Below the pieces are notes generated by a model, which was not told where the DNA came from, searched no databases, and saw only the letters and a program-made list of their open reading frames with translations. DNA of 64,000 nt, taken from Betaproteobacteria bacterium. Lineage in GTDB: Bacteria > Pseudomonadota > Gammaproteobacteria > Burkholderiales > SG8-39. This document shows positions 1 through 10,164 of the stretch, in pieces. Position 1 is the first letter of the stretch, and every line of letters starts with the position of its first letter. Location of the stretch: NCBI GenBank assembly GCA_016195915.1, contig JACPYS010000022.1:102126-166125 (forward strand). Reading direction: 5' to 3'. The position numbers were made by a program, and so were the translations under genes.

Positions 1-1313
1 TCGGACGTAAGAACTGGATTCCCGCCTTCGCGGGAATGACGGCTGGGCACTGGTGAATGACGGCTGAGGACTGAGCCGAGTTTGTCTTCACTCAAAAGTG
101 GCGAGCGCTTGTCGTCCAAGCTCCAACCGTCCGCGTCCACGTCGTAGAACCAAACGTGGTCTGTCCCGCCGGAGTTGGTCTTGGTGAACAGCAAGATCGC
201 GGTGGACACGCCCGCATACGGCTTGAACACCCCGCCGGGCAGCGAGATGACGGCGTCGAGCTTCTGCCCCTCGACGAGGAGCTGGCGCAGCGTCTTGTGC
301 GCGTTGGACGAGCCGAACAGCACGCCGTCGGGCACTATGACGGCGGCGCGTCCGCCGGGCTTGAGCAGGCGCAGGTAAAGGGCGAGAAACAGCAGTTCCG
401 TCTTCTTCGTCTTGACCACCTGGAGCAGATCCTTGGCGCAAGTCTCGTAGTCGAGCGATCCGGCGAACGGGGAGTTCGCAGTGATCAAAGTGTATTTTTC
501 CTCCTCGCCCGCGTGGTCCTGCGCGAGGGAGTCGCGGTAGCGGATGTCTGGATTTTCCACGCCGTGCAGGAGCATGTTCATGCTGCCGATGCGAAGCATG
601 GTGTTGTCGAAGTCGAAGGCGTGGAACAGGCCGTGGTGAAAGTGCGCCTTGAGCTTCGCGTCGCGGAAAATCTCCGGGTGATGCTGCCGGAGGTATTCAC
701 CGACCGCCACGGGAAAGCCGCAAGTGCCGCTGGCGGGGTCGCACATGATGTCCGTGGGAACAGGCCGGACAAGCTCCACCATGAGTCGGATGATGTGGCG
801 CGGCGTGCGGAACTGCCCGTTCTGCCCGGCGCTGGCGATCTTGCCGAGCATGTACTCATAGAGGTCGCCCTTGGTATCGCGATCCTCCATCGGCACGCCG
901 TCGAGCAGGTCCACCACCTTGGCCAGCAGCGCCGGCGTGGGGATGGTGAAGCGCGCGTCCTTCATGTGGTGGGCGTAGGTGGAATCGTCACCGCCGAGGG
1001 CGCGCAGGAAAGGGAAGACGTGCTCGCCCACTACTGTGTACATCTCCGCAGGGGAAGAGTGCTTGAACCGAGACCAGCGCAACTCATTGTAGGGGCGACC
1101 CTTGGGGTCCGCGCCCTCCGGGAAGACACGGTGCGCCACGGGTTTTCTCAGGCGGGCGGACTTGTTCTCTTCCAGCGTGTGCAGGTCATCGAGCCGGCGC
1201 AGGAACAGCAGGTAGGTGATTTGCTCGATGACCTCGAGCGGATTCGAGATGCCGCCGGACCAGAAGGCGTCCCAGATGCGGTCGATTTGGCTCTTGATGT
1301 CGCCGGTGATCAT
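1..1313 (-). CDS. hsdM: Type I restriction-modification DNA methylase subunit M (HsdM), cut by left edge
   Basis: N6-adenine methylase subunit of a type I restriction system. The ATG at 1313 opens a frame that stays open to the window edge (437 codons visible). HsdM N-terminal helical segment (MITGDIKSQIDRIWDAFW), then SAM motif I as DPASGTCGF and the catalytic motif as NSPF (family usual NPPF), then the conserved GVFKPYAGVSTAILLFTK block. Family similarity ends near residue 408 (SLDDKRSPLLSEDKLG), where a REP-like hairpin is read in frame as RHSREGGNPVLTS. The normal C-terminal part (roughly 80-100 residues) is not seen before the edge. Changed NSPF motif plus interrupted C-terminus suggest a decaying gene; whether it ends soon after the edge cannot be seen. 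Confidence 0.85.
   Translation of the reverse strand, partial: MITGDIKSQIDRIWDAFWSGGISNPLEVIEQITYLLFLRRLDDLHTLEENKSARLRKPVAHRVFPEGADPKGRPYNELRWSRFKHSSPAEMYTVVGEHVFPFLRALGGDDSTYAHHMKDARFTIPTPALLAKVVDLLDGVPMEDRDTKGDLYEYMLGKIASAGQNGQFRTPRHIIRLMVELVRPVPTDIMCDPASGTCGFPVAVGEYLRQHHPEIFRDAKLKAHFHHGLFHAFDFDNTMLRIGSMNMLLHGVENPDIRYRDSLAQDHAGEEEKYTLITANSPFAGSLDYETCAKDLLQVVKTKKTELLFLALYLRLLKPGGRAAVIVPDGVLFGSSNAHKTLRQLLVEGQKLDAVISLPGGVFKPYAGVSTAILLFTKTNSGGTDHVWFYDVDADGWSLDDKRSPLLSEDKLGSVLSRHSPVPSRHSREGGNPVLTS
13..40. repeat. REP-like palindromic element inside hsdM
   Basis: Perfect 8-bp stem ATTCCCGC/GCGGGAAT at 18-25 and 30-37 with a 4-nt loop, flanked by the ACTGG and GAC ends of the dispersed GTCATTCCCGCGAAGGCGGG-type repeat common in beta- and gammaproteobacteria. 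A 12-bp direct repeat GAATGACGGCTG lies at 34-45 and 55-66. It sits in the hsdM reading frame instead of between genes. Confidence 0.75.
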
Positions 1314-1394
1314 ATCAATCAGTCAAGCTGAATTCGTCGAAGTCTACCGCCGCAACAGCCCTGCCGCTACTCGACCACGGAATATGATCACCGG
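1303..1394. repeat. Perfect 13-bp inverted repeat joining ilvN stop and hsdM start
   Basis: CCGGTGATCATAT at 1303-1315 and its exact reverse complement at 1382-1394, 66 bp apart. One arm contains the hsdM start codon, the other the ilvN stop codon. In a readthrough transcript the arms could pair and hide the hsdM start; alternatively they mark an old junction. Confidence 0.6.
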
Positions 1395-1696
1395 AAAAAC
1401 TCTTCCAGACGCTCGAACACTTGATGATCGGCCTCGTGCCGGCGCACTGCGAGCACATCCTCGAGCTTCTCGAGCTGTTTCTGCATCTGTCCCAGGCGCG
1501 CTTCCTCGTTGACGAGCAACCAGATGCGACTCGTCGCACCGCTGCCGACGGGCATGCACAGGATGCCTTCGACGTTGTAGGCGCGGCGCGAGAACATGCC
1601 GACCACGTGGGACATCACGCCGGCGTGATTGTTGACATCGAGCTCGAGCACCGCGCGCGTCAACGCCTTATCTTCAGTCCACAAAGCTGTGTTCAT
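1388..1696 (-). CDS. ilvN: Acetolactate synthase small (regulatory) subunit
   Basis: Regulatory subunit of acetohydroxyacid synthase, first common step of valine, leucine and isoleucine synthesis. 102 residues, close to the short enterobacterial IlvN (96). A single ACT domain (residues about 12-85) with NHAGVMSHVVGMFSRRAYNV, the valine-binding region. Starts 3 nt after the ilvB stop, with GGAGG upstream. The short ACT-only form, with the IvbL-like leader upstream, resembles the ilvBN isozyme more than ilvIH. Confidence 0.92.
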   Translation of the reverse strand: MNTALWTEDKALTRAVLELDVNNHAGVMSHVVGMFSRRAYNVEGILCMPVGSGATSRIWLLVNEEARLGQMQKQLEKLEDVLAVRRHEADHQVFERLEEFFR

Positions 1697-1699
1697 CGT

Positions 1700-3382
1700 T
1701 CAGCCTCCGATCATTTCGCTGTTGGCGGCGCCGGGCGGCACCATCGGCAAAACCTTTTCGTGGGGTTCGATGCTGGCGTGAATCAGCATCGGGCCGCGCG
1801 AGCGCAGGGCTGCACCGAGCGCTGCGAACGGATCGTCCTCGTCGTCCAGATTGACGGTGCGCAGCCCGAAACCTTCCGCAATCCTGATGAAATCGGGTAC
1901 GGCATTGAACTTGGAGGCGTAAATGCGTCCGCCGTAGAACATCGTCTGCTGCTGGGTCACGAGGCCCAGCGAGGCGTTGTTCATGAGCACGATCTTGACG
2001 TTGACATTCTCTTCCGCGGCAGTGACGAATTCCTGCACGTTCATCAGGATGCTGCCGTCACCAGTGAAGCAGACCACGGTACGCTGCGGTTCGGCGAGGG
2101 CGGCGCCGATCGCCGCGGGCAGACCGAACCCCATGGTCCCGAGGCCACCCGAGGTCAGCCACTGGCGGGCCCGGCGCAGCGGGTAGGCCTGCGCGACCCA
2201 CATCTGGTGCTGGCCGACGTCGGTAACGATGCACGCCTCGTCGTCCAGACAATCGGCCACGGCACGGATCAGGCCGTAGTGAGTCCTCGGATCATCGATG
2301 CCCGGCGTGCGCAGCGGGTGTTCGGCCTTGAGGCAGACGACGCGCGACAGCCAGCGCACGCGCAACTGCGGTTCGATTTCCGGCAGGAGCATCCTCAGCA
2401 CGGCGTTCACGTCGCCGGCAATGCCGAGATGGGCTGTCTTGATCTTGTCGAGTTCCGACGGATCGATGTCGATATGCATAATCTTCGCGTGTGCGCAGAA
2501 GGCCGCCACCTTGCCGGTGGCGCGGTCGTCGAAACGAGCACCGACGGCGATCAGCAGGTCGCATTCGTCGAGCGCGAGATTGGTGCAGCGCGCACCGTGC
2601 ATACCCAGCATGCCGAGCGACAGGGGATGATCGACCGGCATCGCACCGAGCGCCATCAGCGTCATCACGGTCGGCAATCCGCCCTTCTCGGCAAGTGCCA
2701 CGACCGCCTCGGCAGCGCCCGAATGCACCACCCCGCCGCCAAGATAGAGGATGGGGCGTTCGGCTTGGTTGATCAGGGCGGCCGCGCGGGAAATCAGCGC
2801 GGCCTCCGGCGCAAGCTTTTCATCGGCATTGCCAGGCTGCGGCCATGCGCCGACCTCGATGGCCTCGTTCTGCACATCCTTGGGGATATCGATCAGCACC
2901 GGCCCGGGTCTACCGGACGCAGCAAGCCGGAAAGCGTTGGGGATAACTTCCAGCAATTCTTCTGCTGAATTCACGAGGTAGTTGTGCTTGGTGATCGGAA
3001 TGCTCAGGCCGTAGGTATCGACTTCCTGAAACGCATCCGTGCCGATCATCGATCGCGGCACTTGACCGGTGATCGCCACCAGGGGGACCGAATCGAGCTT
3101 GGCGTCGGCGATCGCCGTCAACAGGTTGGTCGCCCCCGGGCCCGACGAGGCCAGGCACACTGCGGGCATGCCGGTTGCGCGAGCCATGCCTTGCGCGATG
3201 AAACCGGCGCCCTGCTCGTGGCGGGCAAGCACGTGACGGATCTGCGCCGACTGCGACAGCGCATCGTAGATCGGCAGGATGGCACCACCGGGAATGCCGG
3301 CCAGCGTTTGCACGCCCTGTCGTTCGATCAGACGCACCGTGATCTGTGCGCCGGTGAGGATTTCGGTTGGTCGCGTGGGCAC
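1700..3382 (-). CDS. ilvB: Acetolactate synthase large (catalytic) subunit
   Basis: ThDP-dependent synthase condensing pyruvate with pyruvate or 2-oxobutyrate. 560 residues from the GTG at 3382, chosen because AAAGGAG lies 7 nt upstream; the upstream ATG at 3409 has no such site. N-terminal ThDP PYR domain with the RHEQGAGFIAQG catalytic glutamate, a central FAD-type domain, and a C-terminal PP domain with GDGSILMNVQEFVTAAEENV (GDG...N metal and ThDP motif). Length matches E. coli IlvB (562). Co-transcribed with ilvN and preceded by a valine-rich leader with a terminator. Confidence 0.95.
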   Translation of the reverse strand: MPTRPTEILTGAQITVRLIERQGVQTLAGIPGGAILPIYDALSQSAQIRHVLARHEQGAGFIAQGMARATGMPAVCLASSGPGATNLLTAIADAKLDSVPLVAITGQVPRSMIGTDAFQEVDTYGLSIPITKHNYLVNSAEELLEVIPNAFRLAASGRPGPVLIDIPKDVQNEAIEVGAWPQPGNADEKLAPEAALISRAAALINQAERPILYLGGGVVHSGAAEAVVALAEKGGLPTVMTLMALGAMPVDHPLSLGMLGMHGARCTNLALDECDLLIAVGARFDDRATGKVAAFCAHAKIMHIDIDPSELDKIKTAHLGIAGDVNAVLRMLLPEIEPQLRVRWLSRVVCLKAEHPLRTPGIDDPRTHYGLIRAVADCLDDEACIVTDVGQHQMWVAQAYPLRRARQWLTSGGLGTMGFGLPAAIGAALAEPQRTVVCFTGDGSILMNVQEFVTAAEENVNVKIVLMNNASLGLVTQQQTMFYGGRIYASKFNAVPDFIRIAEGFGLRTVNLDDEDDPFAALGAALRSRGPMLIHASIEPHEKVLPMVPPGAANSEMIGG

Positions 3383-3443
3383 AAGGCGCTCCTTTCGGTT
3401 GCGGTGCATTGATGCCTGTCACCGGCGGAGGTCCTGAAAACAG

Positions 3444-3476
3444 AAACCCCCGCGCGGTTTGCACCGGCGGGGGTTT
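3444..3476 (-). terminator. ilvBN attenuator terminator hairpin
   Basis: On the minus strand AAACCCCCGC pairs exactly with GCGGGGGTTT across a 13-nt loop, followed by CTGTTTTC. It sits between the leader peptide stop (3501) and the ilvB start (3382), as expected for a transcription attenuator. Confidence 0.85.
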
Positions 3477-3500
3477 CGGAAATCTTCTGTCGTTTATCTG

Positions 3501-3647
3501 CTACGTTTCGACTTGTTTTCCGGCCCCGGGCGGTGCGTTCGGTACTACGCTTACGACGCGTACTACCGGATTGCCAAGCGTAACGACGATCGCTGCAGCT
3601 TCGGCGGCTGCAGTCGTGGCAAGCTTGCGATCGTCAAAAACGAACAT
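3501..3647 (-). CDS. ilvB leader peptide (IvbL-like attenuator peptide)
   Basis: Short 48-residue frame ahead of ilvB. Its second half is dense in valine, isoleucine and leucine (AAIVVTLGNPVVRVVSVV, then PNAPPG). The E. coli IvbL peptide ends in a Val-Arg-Val run followed by GNAPG, so the resemblance is close. ATG at 3647 is preferred because the next in-frame ATG (3677) falls inside the likely -10 box. Ribosome stalling at the Val/Leu codons would control the hairpin at 3444-3476. Peptide sequence is seen; regulation is inferred from the enterobacterial system. Confidence 0.8.
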   Translation of the reverse strand: MFVFDDRKLATTAAAEAAAIVVTLGNPVVRVVSVVPNAPPGAGKQVET

Positions 3648-3675
3648 GGCCGTCTGGTCAGGAACAGGAGACCAC

Positions 3676-3704
3676 ATTAGAAACGAGCAACGCGAAACAC
3701 GCAA
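3676..3704 (-). promoter_or_regulatory. Predicted sigma-70 promoter of leader-ilvBN
   Basis: TTGCGT at 3704-3699, 17-nt spacer, TCTAAT at 3681-3676 (5 of 6 to TATAAT). The start point would lie near 3669, about 20 nt before the leader peptide ATG. Confidence 0.5.
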
Positions 3705-3725
3705 GCCCCGGGGAATTCGTCCCGA

Positions 3726-3911
3726 CTAGCCGCCGGCAACAGCCGTCACCTTGTCCACCACCCAGGCGACCACATAGGAGACTCCAAGCGCCAGAATCAT
3801 GACGCTGACGCCTCGCGTCATCCCCTTGGGAATACCGTTGTCGTCGGCCCAGCGCTTGATGTAATAGCTGGCGACGAAGAACGCGATGGCGGAAGCGACG
3901 AGACTCAGCAC
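3726..3911 (-). CDS. Small two-helix membrane protein, unknown function
   Basis: 61 residues from a GTG start, with two hydrophobic stretches (about 4-15 and 34-52) around a short basic loop (YIKRWADDNGIPKGMTRG). It looks like a small inner-membrane protein; family not recognised. It lies between ilvBN and another unknown membrane protein, all on the minus strand. No clear ribosome site, so the start is uncertain. Confidence 0.55.
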   Translation of the reverse strand: MLSLVASAIAFFVASYYIKRWADDNGIPKGMTRGVSVMILALGVSYVVAWVVDKVTAVAGG

Positions 3912-3976
3912 CGGGCCGCCAGTCTAACGCCGGGCAGGCCGGAGCGACAGGCCGGCGCTCCAGCCTGAGGTTCTTG

Positions 3977-4357
3977 TCAGGGTTTTGCGGGTAACAGGAG
4001 ATCGGCGCAAGCCTGCGATACGCCCTGAGTAGGCTCCTTTTCCCCCACCATGGTGGCAAATCCCGTCTTCGCGAGCACATCGCCGCGCGTCCATCGGTCG
4101 GATTTTTCCAACTCGGCAAGCCGCACGGGAAGATCTTTGGCGCTCTTGAACTGGGCGCTGCAGATGCGGGCATACGCGGCGACTACGGCCTCTTCGGAGT
4201 GTCTCTTGGAGAGCGTTTCAGAGGCGCTTGCGGTCTTCCAGCCGAGCGCGTCGAAACCCACCCACGCAACCAGTATTGCTCCCGCGAGTGCACCCAGGCA
4301 GAACGGATTCGTATCCTTCGGCAATGCCGGTAACTTGAATTCCATGACGGTTTCCAT
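3977..4357 (-). CDS. Hypothetical protein with one membrane anchor
   Basis: 126 residues: one hydrophobic segment near residues 20-35 (CLGALAGAILVAWVGF), then a soluble domain with three cysteines at most and ARICSAQFKSAKDL, ending at ADLLLPAKP. Probably a periplasm-facing, inner-membrane-anchored protein. No function recognised. Upstream is about 95 nt without coding potential before the nitronate monooxygenase stop. Confidence 0.65.
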   Translation of the reverse strand: METVMEFKLPALPKDTNPFCLGALAGAILVAWVGFDALGWKTASASETLSKRHSEEAVVAAYARICSAQFKSAKDLPVRLAELEKSDRWTRGDVLAKTGFATMVGEKEPTQGVSQACADLLLPAKP

Positions 4358-4453
4358 CCAATTAGAGGGGAAAGCCCTCCGTGGCTCAGGGTACGCCGTT
4401 AGGCGGTAGGGGGCTATCTGAATCGTACGCCGCAGCCGCGACCGTCGCCGCGC

Positions 4454-5431
4454 TCAATCGGCCACGAACCTTGCGAGTCGCTGACGAATGATGCGGTCAG
4501 CCTCGTCCATGATGCGGTCGATGAGTTCCTGGACCGTTGGAATGTCGTGGATGAGCCCGGCTACCATGCCGCAGGACCAGGCGCCTGCGTCCATCGCGCC
4601 TTCCAGCATGATGCGCGGATAGACGCCCGCCACCTCTTCCAGGATGTGTTCGAACTTGAGGTTGGCGCCCAGCGAGCGCTCTTTCTGCAGGAGGCGTTCT
4701 ACGGCGTGGTTCTTCAACACTCGCTCGGTGTTGCGCAACGGGCGCATTACGAGCCGGGTGTCAAGTTCGCTGGCGGCAACAATCGCCTGCTTGACGTTTT
4801 CATGCACCGGCGCCTCCTTCGTCGCGATGAAGCGCGTGCCCATGTTCATGCCGTCCGCGCCCAGCGAGAGCGCGGCGACGAGCGAACGGCCATCGGCCAT
4901 GCCGCCGGACGCAACGAAGGGGATCTTGAGTTCCTCCGCCGCGCGGGGCAGCAGGATGAAATTCGGCACGTCGTCCTCGCCCGGATGGCCGCCGCATTCG
5001 AAGCCGTCGACGCTCACGGCGTCGCAGCCGATCGACTGGGCTTTCAGGGAGTGGCGCACCGACGTGCACTTGTGGATCACCTTGATACCTGCCTCGTGCA
5101 GGGCAGGAAGCCACTTCTGGGGGTTGTTGCCCGCGGTTTCGACGATCCTGACGCCACCCTCGATGGTTGCGCGGATGTAGCCTGGATAGTCTGGCTGGGC
5201 GATGACGGGGAGGAAGGTGAGGTTCACGCCGAAAGGCTTGTCGGTCATCTCGCGGCAACGCCGGATCTCGTTCGCAAGCGCCGCCGGAGTGCGCTGGGTC
5301 AATCCCGTGATGATTCCGAGTCCGCCCGCGTTGGACACCGCAGCGGCCAGTTCGGCGAATCCGACATAGTGCATGCCGCCCTGGATGATGGGGTGCCTGA
5401 TCCCGAACATTTCGGTGATTTTCGTTTTCAT
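4454..5431 (-). CDS. Nitronate monooxygenase (2-nitropropane dioxygenase family)
   Basis: FMN-dependent TIM-barrel enzyme that oxidises alkyl nitronates. 325 residues, normal length. Begins with the family signature FGIRHPIIQGGM; has GLGIITG, the phosphate-binding CGGHPGEDDV (about 147-156) and ASGGMADGRSLVAALSLGAD (FMN site). GAGGA lies upstream of the ATG. Substrate could also be a related enoyl or keto acid, because many annotated members are untested. Confidence 0.9.
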   Translation of the reverse strand: MKTKITEMFGIRHPIIQGGMHYVGFAELAAAVSNAGGLGIITGLTQRTPAALANEIRRCREMTDKPFGVNLTFLPVIAQPDYPGYIRATIEGGVRIVETAGNNPQKWLPALHEAGIKVIHKCTSVRHSLKAQSIGCDAVSVDGFECGGHPGEDDVPNFILLPRAAEELKIPFVASGGMADGRSLVAALSLGADGMNMGTRFIATKEAPVHENVKQAIVAASELDTRLVMRPLRNTERVLKNHAVERLLQKERSLGANLKFEHILEEVAGVYPRIMLEGAMDAGAWSCGMVAGLIHDIPTVQELIDRIMDEADRIIRQRLARFVAD

Positions 5432-5465
5432 TGTGTCGCGGTCCTCGAGGGTTGGCAGGTGTCCG

Positions 5466-5810
5466 TTACTTGAGCAGCTTTTCGATCAGCGGATTGACCG
5501 GCTTGATTTGGGCGGGAGAGGGCAGCGGTCCGATTTCCGGGTCGATCTTCGCCGGCGACTTGCTGGCCCCCTCGGGCGGCGGCTTCTTCGGAGCGGCCAT
5601 GGGAACCGTCATGGTACGGTCCGCGACGGGACCCGCATCCTTCATGCCCTGCGTCGCGCACGAGATGTTCGAGTAGGTGATCTTTCCGCGGGCATCCAGG
5701 CATTTGAACGTGGTTTGCGATGCGCCGGCAATTGACCACGCCGCAAGCAGAGCACCCAAACCGGAGCGCAGCAGGGCACTCCGGCATACCGCGCACATCG
5801 GATCGCTCAT
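5466..5810 (-). CDS. Secreted DUF4124-type protein
   Basis: 114 residues from ATG 5810. Signal peptide (LLRSGLGALLAAWSIAGASQ), then the short DUF4124 motif TFKCLDARGKITYSNISC, then a proline/lysine-rich tail. Such proteins are common in betaproteobacteria; their role is unknown. The frame extends far upstream as an antisense artefact, so the internal ATG before the signal peptide was chosen. Confidence 0.8.
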   Translation of the reverse strand: MSDPMCAVCRSALLRSGLGALLAAWSIAGASQTTFKCLDARGKITYSNISCATQGMKDAGPVADRTMTVPMAAPKKPPPEGASKSPAKIDPEIGPLPSPAQIKPVNPLIEKLLK

Positions 5811-5875
5811 GGGAATTCTCGAGTATTGTGCCCGGAAGCATGGTACCGCCGGGCTAGAGGGATCCGCAATGCGGC

Positions 5876-6793
5876 TCACGTCAGGCGAGTTCGAAAGCTT
5901 GCTACGCTGGTTGCCAGCATGATGCCCGACAGGATCGTCGCAAATCCAGCGGCGTGAAACACCTGGAAGGTTTCGCCGAGAAAGACCATCGCCAGTACCG
6001 CGCCGAACACGGGCAGAAGCGGCAGGGTGAATCCCGCAGCGTTTGCGCCGACCAGCGCGACGCCGCAGTTCCAGCAAATAATCGCGCCGACCGATGCGGC
6101 AAGTCCCATATACAGCAGTGCAGCGGCCTCGCCCGCAGTCGGCCAACGCGGCGGCGCGTGCAGCGCTTCCAGTGCGAACGCGGGCGCAAGCATCGCAAGC
6201 CCGGCGAGCGAGATGACGAACAGCATGCTCACGCCACCCAGGTCCGGCGGGCAGCGCTTGAGAAGCACCGAGTAGATTCCCCAAACCGGCATGGCAATCA
6301 GTATCCAGGCGTCGCCGGCGCGGAATTCCAGTTGCAGCAGGATGCCGGGTTCGCCATGCGAGACGATGACGAGCACGCCAATGAGCGACACCAGCATCCC
6401 GGCGATCTGCCGGCGCGTTGCGCCCACGCGCTCGATCACCCATGAACAAAGCATCATGAACAGCGGCGCGGACGAATTGAGCAGCACGGCATTGATCGCT
6501 GTCGTCGTTCTCAGCCCGAGATAGACGAGGGTCTGGAACACGGCTACGCCGGCGAGCGCGAGCAGCGCGAGCAGACCGGCGTGACGCCGGATCGTCGCGA
6601 GCTTGCCCGGGATCTGGTGCAATGCGAACGGCGCGAGGGCCAGCACGGCAACCACCCAGCGCCAGAAATTGAGCGTGACCGGGTCGTATGCGTCGCGCAG
6701 CGCGCGTCCCAGAATCCAGTTCCCGGCCCAGAACAGATTCGCCAGCGCGAGCAGGGCGAATGCAAGCAGGTGCGCGCGCCGGGCAGAGACCAT
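5876..6793 (-). CDS. EamA/DMT-family transporter
   Basis: Ten-helix drug/metabolite transporter of the inner membrane, 305 residues from ATG 6793. Two EamA repeats; the first starts LALANLFWAGNWILGRALRD and the second around PVWGIYSVLLKR. Likely exports amino acids or related metabolites; substrate not deducible. It lies 38 nt after the SDR gene and could be the last gene of the Liv transcription unit. Confidence 0.88.
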   Translation of the reverse strand: MVSARRAHLLAFALLALANLFWAGNWILGRALRDAYDPVTLNFWRWVVAVLALAPFALHQIPGKLATIRRHAGLLALLALAGVAVFQTLVYLGLRTTTAINAVLLNSSAPLFMMLCSWVIERVGATRRQIAGMLVSLIGVLVIVSHGEPGILLQLEFRAGDAWILIAMPVWGIYSVLLKRCPPDLGGVSMLFVISLAGLAMLAPAFALEALHAPPRWPTAGEAAALLYMGLAASVGAIICWNCGVALVGANAAGFTLPLLPVFGAVLAMVFLGETFQVFHAAGFATILSGIMLATSVASFRTRLT

Positions 6794-6831
6794 GGATGGG
6801 GGAGTGCAGGCGCCGGGGATCGGTCCCGCCT

Positions 6832-7652
<821 letters not shown>

Positions 7653-7656
<4 letters not shown>

Positions 7657-8368
7657 TTTGCTTCCTCCACGCCGCCCACGCCGAGCAGCCTCGTTTTGGT
7701 GGATTCATCGCGCGCCAGCTCGGCGCTCGGCCCGCGATAGGCGATGCGTCCGCGCTCGAGCACGATCGCCTCCTGCGACAGCGAAAGCGCGAGCTCCGCG
7801 TGCTGCTCGACCAGGATCATCGTGATGCCGCCCGCGTCGCGGATTTTCGCGAGCGCCTGGTACAGCGTTTCCACGACGATCGGAGCGAGGCCTTCCATGG
7901 GTTCGTCGAGCAGCAGGAGCCGCGGCCCGCCGACCAGCGCGCGCCCGATCGCGAGCATCTGCTGCTCGCCGCCCGAAAGACTTCCGCCCGAAGATTCGCG
8001 CCGCTGCCCGAGCAGCGGAAACAGCGAGAACACGTCTGCGAGCGGCCAGCCGCGCGCGCGTGCCGCCACCCGCAGGTTTTCCATCGCGCTGAGCGACGGA
8101 AAGATTTCGCGTTCCTGCGGCACGTAACCGATTCCCGCGCGACTGCGGTGGTGCGTCGGCATTGCGTTCAAGGGCTGGCCGAATGCGCTGATCTGTCCGG
8201 CATGGACGGTCGTAAATCCCATCAGGGTATTGAGCAGCGTGCTCTTGCCCACGCCGTTTCGCCCCAGCACCGCAAGCGCGCGGCCGGTCTCCAGTTCGAA
8301 GGAAACGTCGTCCAGCACCACGGTCTCGCCGTAGCCGGCGACGAGGCGGGACGCGGCAACGGCTGTGT

Positions 8369-8372
<4 letters not shown>
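7653..8372 (-). CDS. livF: Branched-chain amino acid ABC transporter ATPase LivF
   Basis: ABC ATPase, 239 residues: Walker A GRNGVGKST, Q-loop, signature LSGGEQQML, Walker B RLLLLDEP, switch His in VEQHAE. Overlaps the livG end by 4 nt on one side and the SDR start by 4 nt on the other. One of two ATPases of the first hydrophobic-amino-acid uptake system in the window. Confidence 0.92.
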
Positions 8373-9153
<781 letters not shown>

Positions 9154-9157
<4 letters not shown>

Positions 9158-10164
9158 CGCGGAGTCTGCTCCCGCCAGAGAGAGCGCGCGCGGGCCGCGG
9201 CGAAATCGATGATTCCCATCAGCCCATTCTCGAGGAACAGCACCACCGCCATGAGCAGTGCGCCGATCACGAACATCCAGCGAAAAGGATCCACCTGCGC
9301 GGCGAAGTCCTGCACCACGACGTAGACGACGGCGCCGGCGAACGCGCCATACAGGCGGCGCGTGCCGCCGAGGATGAGCACCATCAGCACCGTTCCGGAA
9401 GCCAGTAGCTCGAGCGCCGTCAGTCCGACCGCGCGCGTCGTCTGCGCCGAGAGCGCACCGGCGGTGCCGGCCATGGCCGCACCCAGGCTGTAGACGGCCA
9501 CCATGCGCCACCACACCGGCGTGCCGATCGCACGCATGCGCCGCACGTTCTGCCGGATGCCGTCGAGCGAGCGGCCGAACGGCGAGCGCATGATACGCCA
9601 GGCGAGCGCGAACCACGCGAGCAGCACGGCAAGCGTGTAAAGGTAGGCGGTGTGGCCCCAAAGGTCGAAACGAAATGCGCCCAGCAAGGGCGCCATCCGG
9701 ATGCCGTGCAGCCCGTCGTCGCCGCCGGTATAGTCGCGCAGGTGGTTCGCCACTTCGGCCACCAGGGCGCCGATCGCCAGGGTGAGCATCATCAGGGTCA
9801 CGCCCTTGGTGTGCAGGATCAGCGTGCCCGTGACGAAACCGAGAATGCCGGCGGCCGCGGTTGCGATCAGCAGCCCGGTCACCGGATCGTTGGTGACATG
9901 GATTGCGCAAAGGCCCGCCGCGTACGCACCGAAACCGAAGAACGCCGCGTGTCCCATCGTGATAATCCCGGCATAGCCGAGCACGAGATCGAGCGACAGG
10001 GCGAACAGCACCATGATCAGCGCATTGGTGCCGAGGCCGAGGAAGTCCGCGCCCAGGAAGTAGAACGCGAGCGCTGCCGTCCACGGCAGCAGGTGTCCCC
10101 AACCGGCAGCGTGCGGTTTCTCCGCCGGCGGCGAGCGCGTCGCGCGAGAACGCTCCGGGTTCAT
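9154..10164 (-). CDS. livM: Branched-chain amino acid ABC transporter permease LivM
   Basis: 336 residues from ATG 10164, which overlaps the livH stop. About eight to nine membrane helices after a 25-residue cytoplasmic N-terminus; the conserved LVLGYAGIITMGHAAFFGFGAY and the EAA-like region (LILGGTRRLYGAFAGA) are present. Forms the pore with LivH. Confidence 0.92.

Noticed and set aside
156..1331. Long plus-strand frame opposite hsdM
   Set aside because: Antisense artefact of GC-rich codon bias; no protein family, while the minus strand gives clear HsdM.
1421..2968. 515-codon plus frame opposite ilvN/ilvB
   Set aside because: Shadow of ilvBN; residue composition (His, Arg, Gln rich) is typical of antisense reading.
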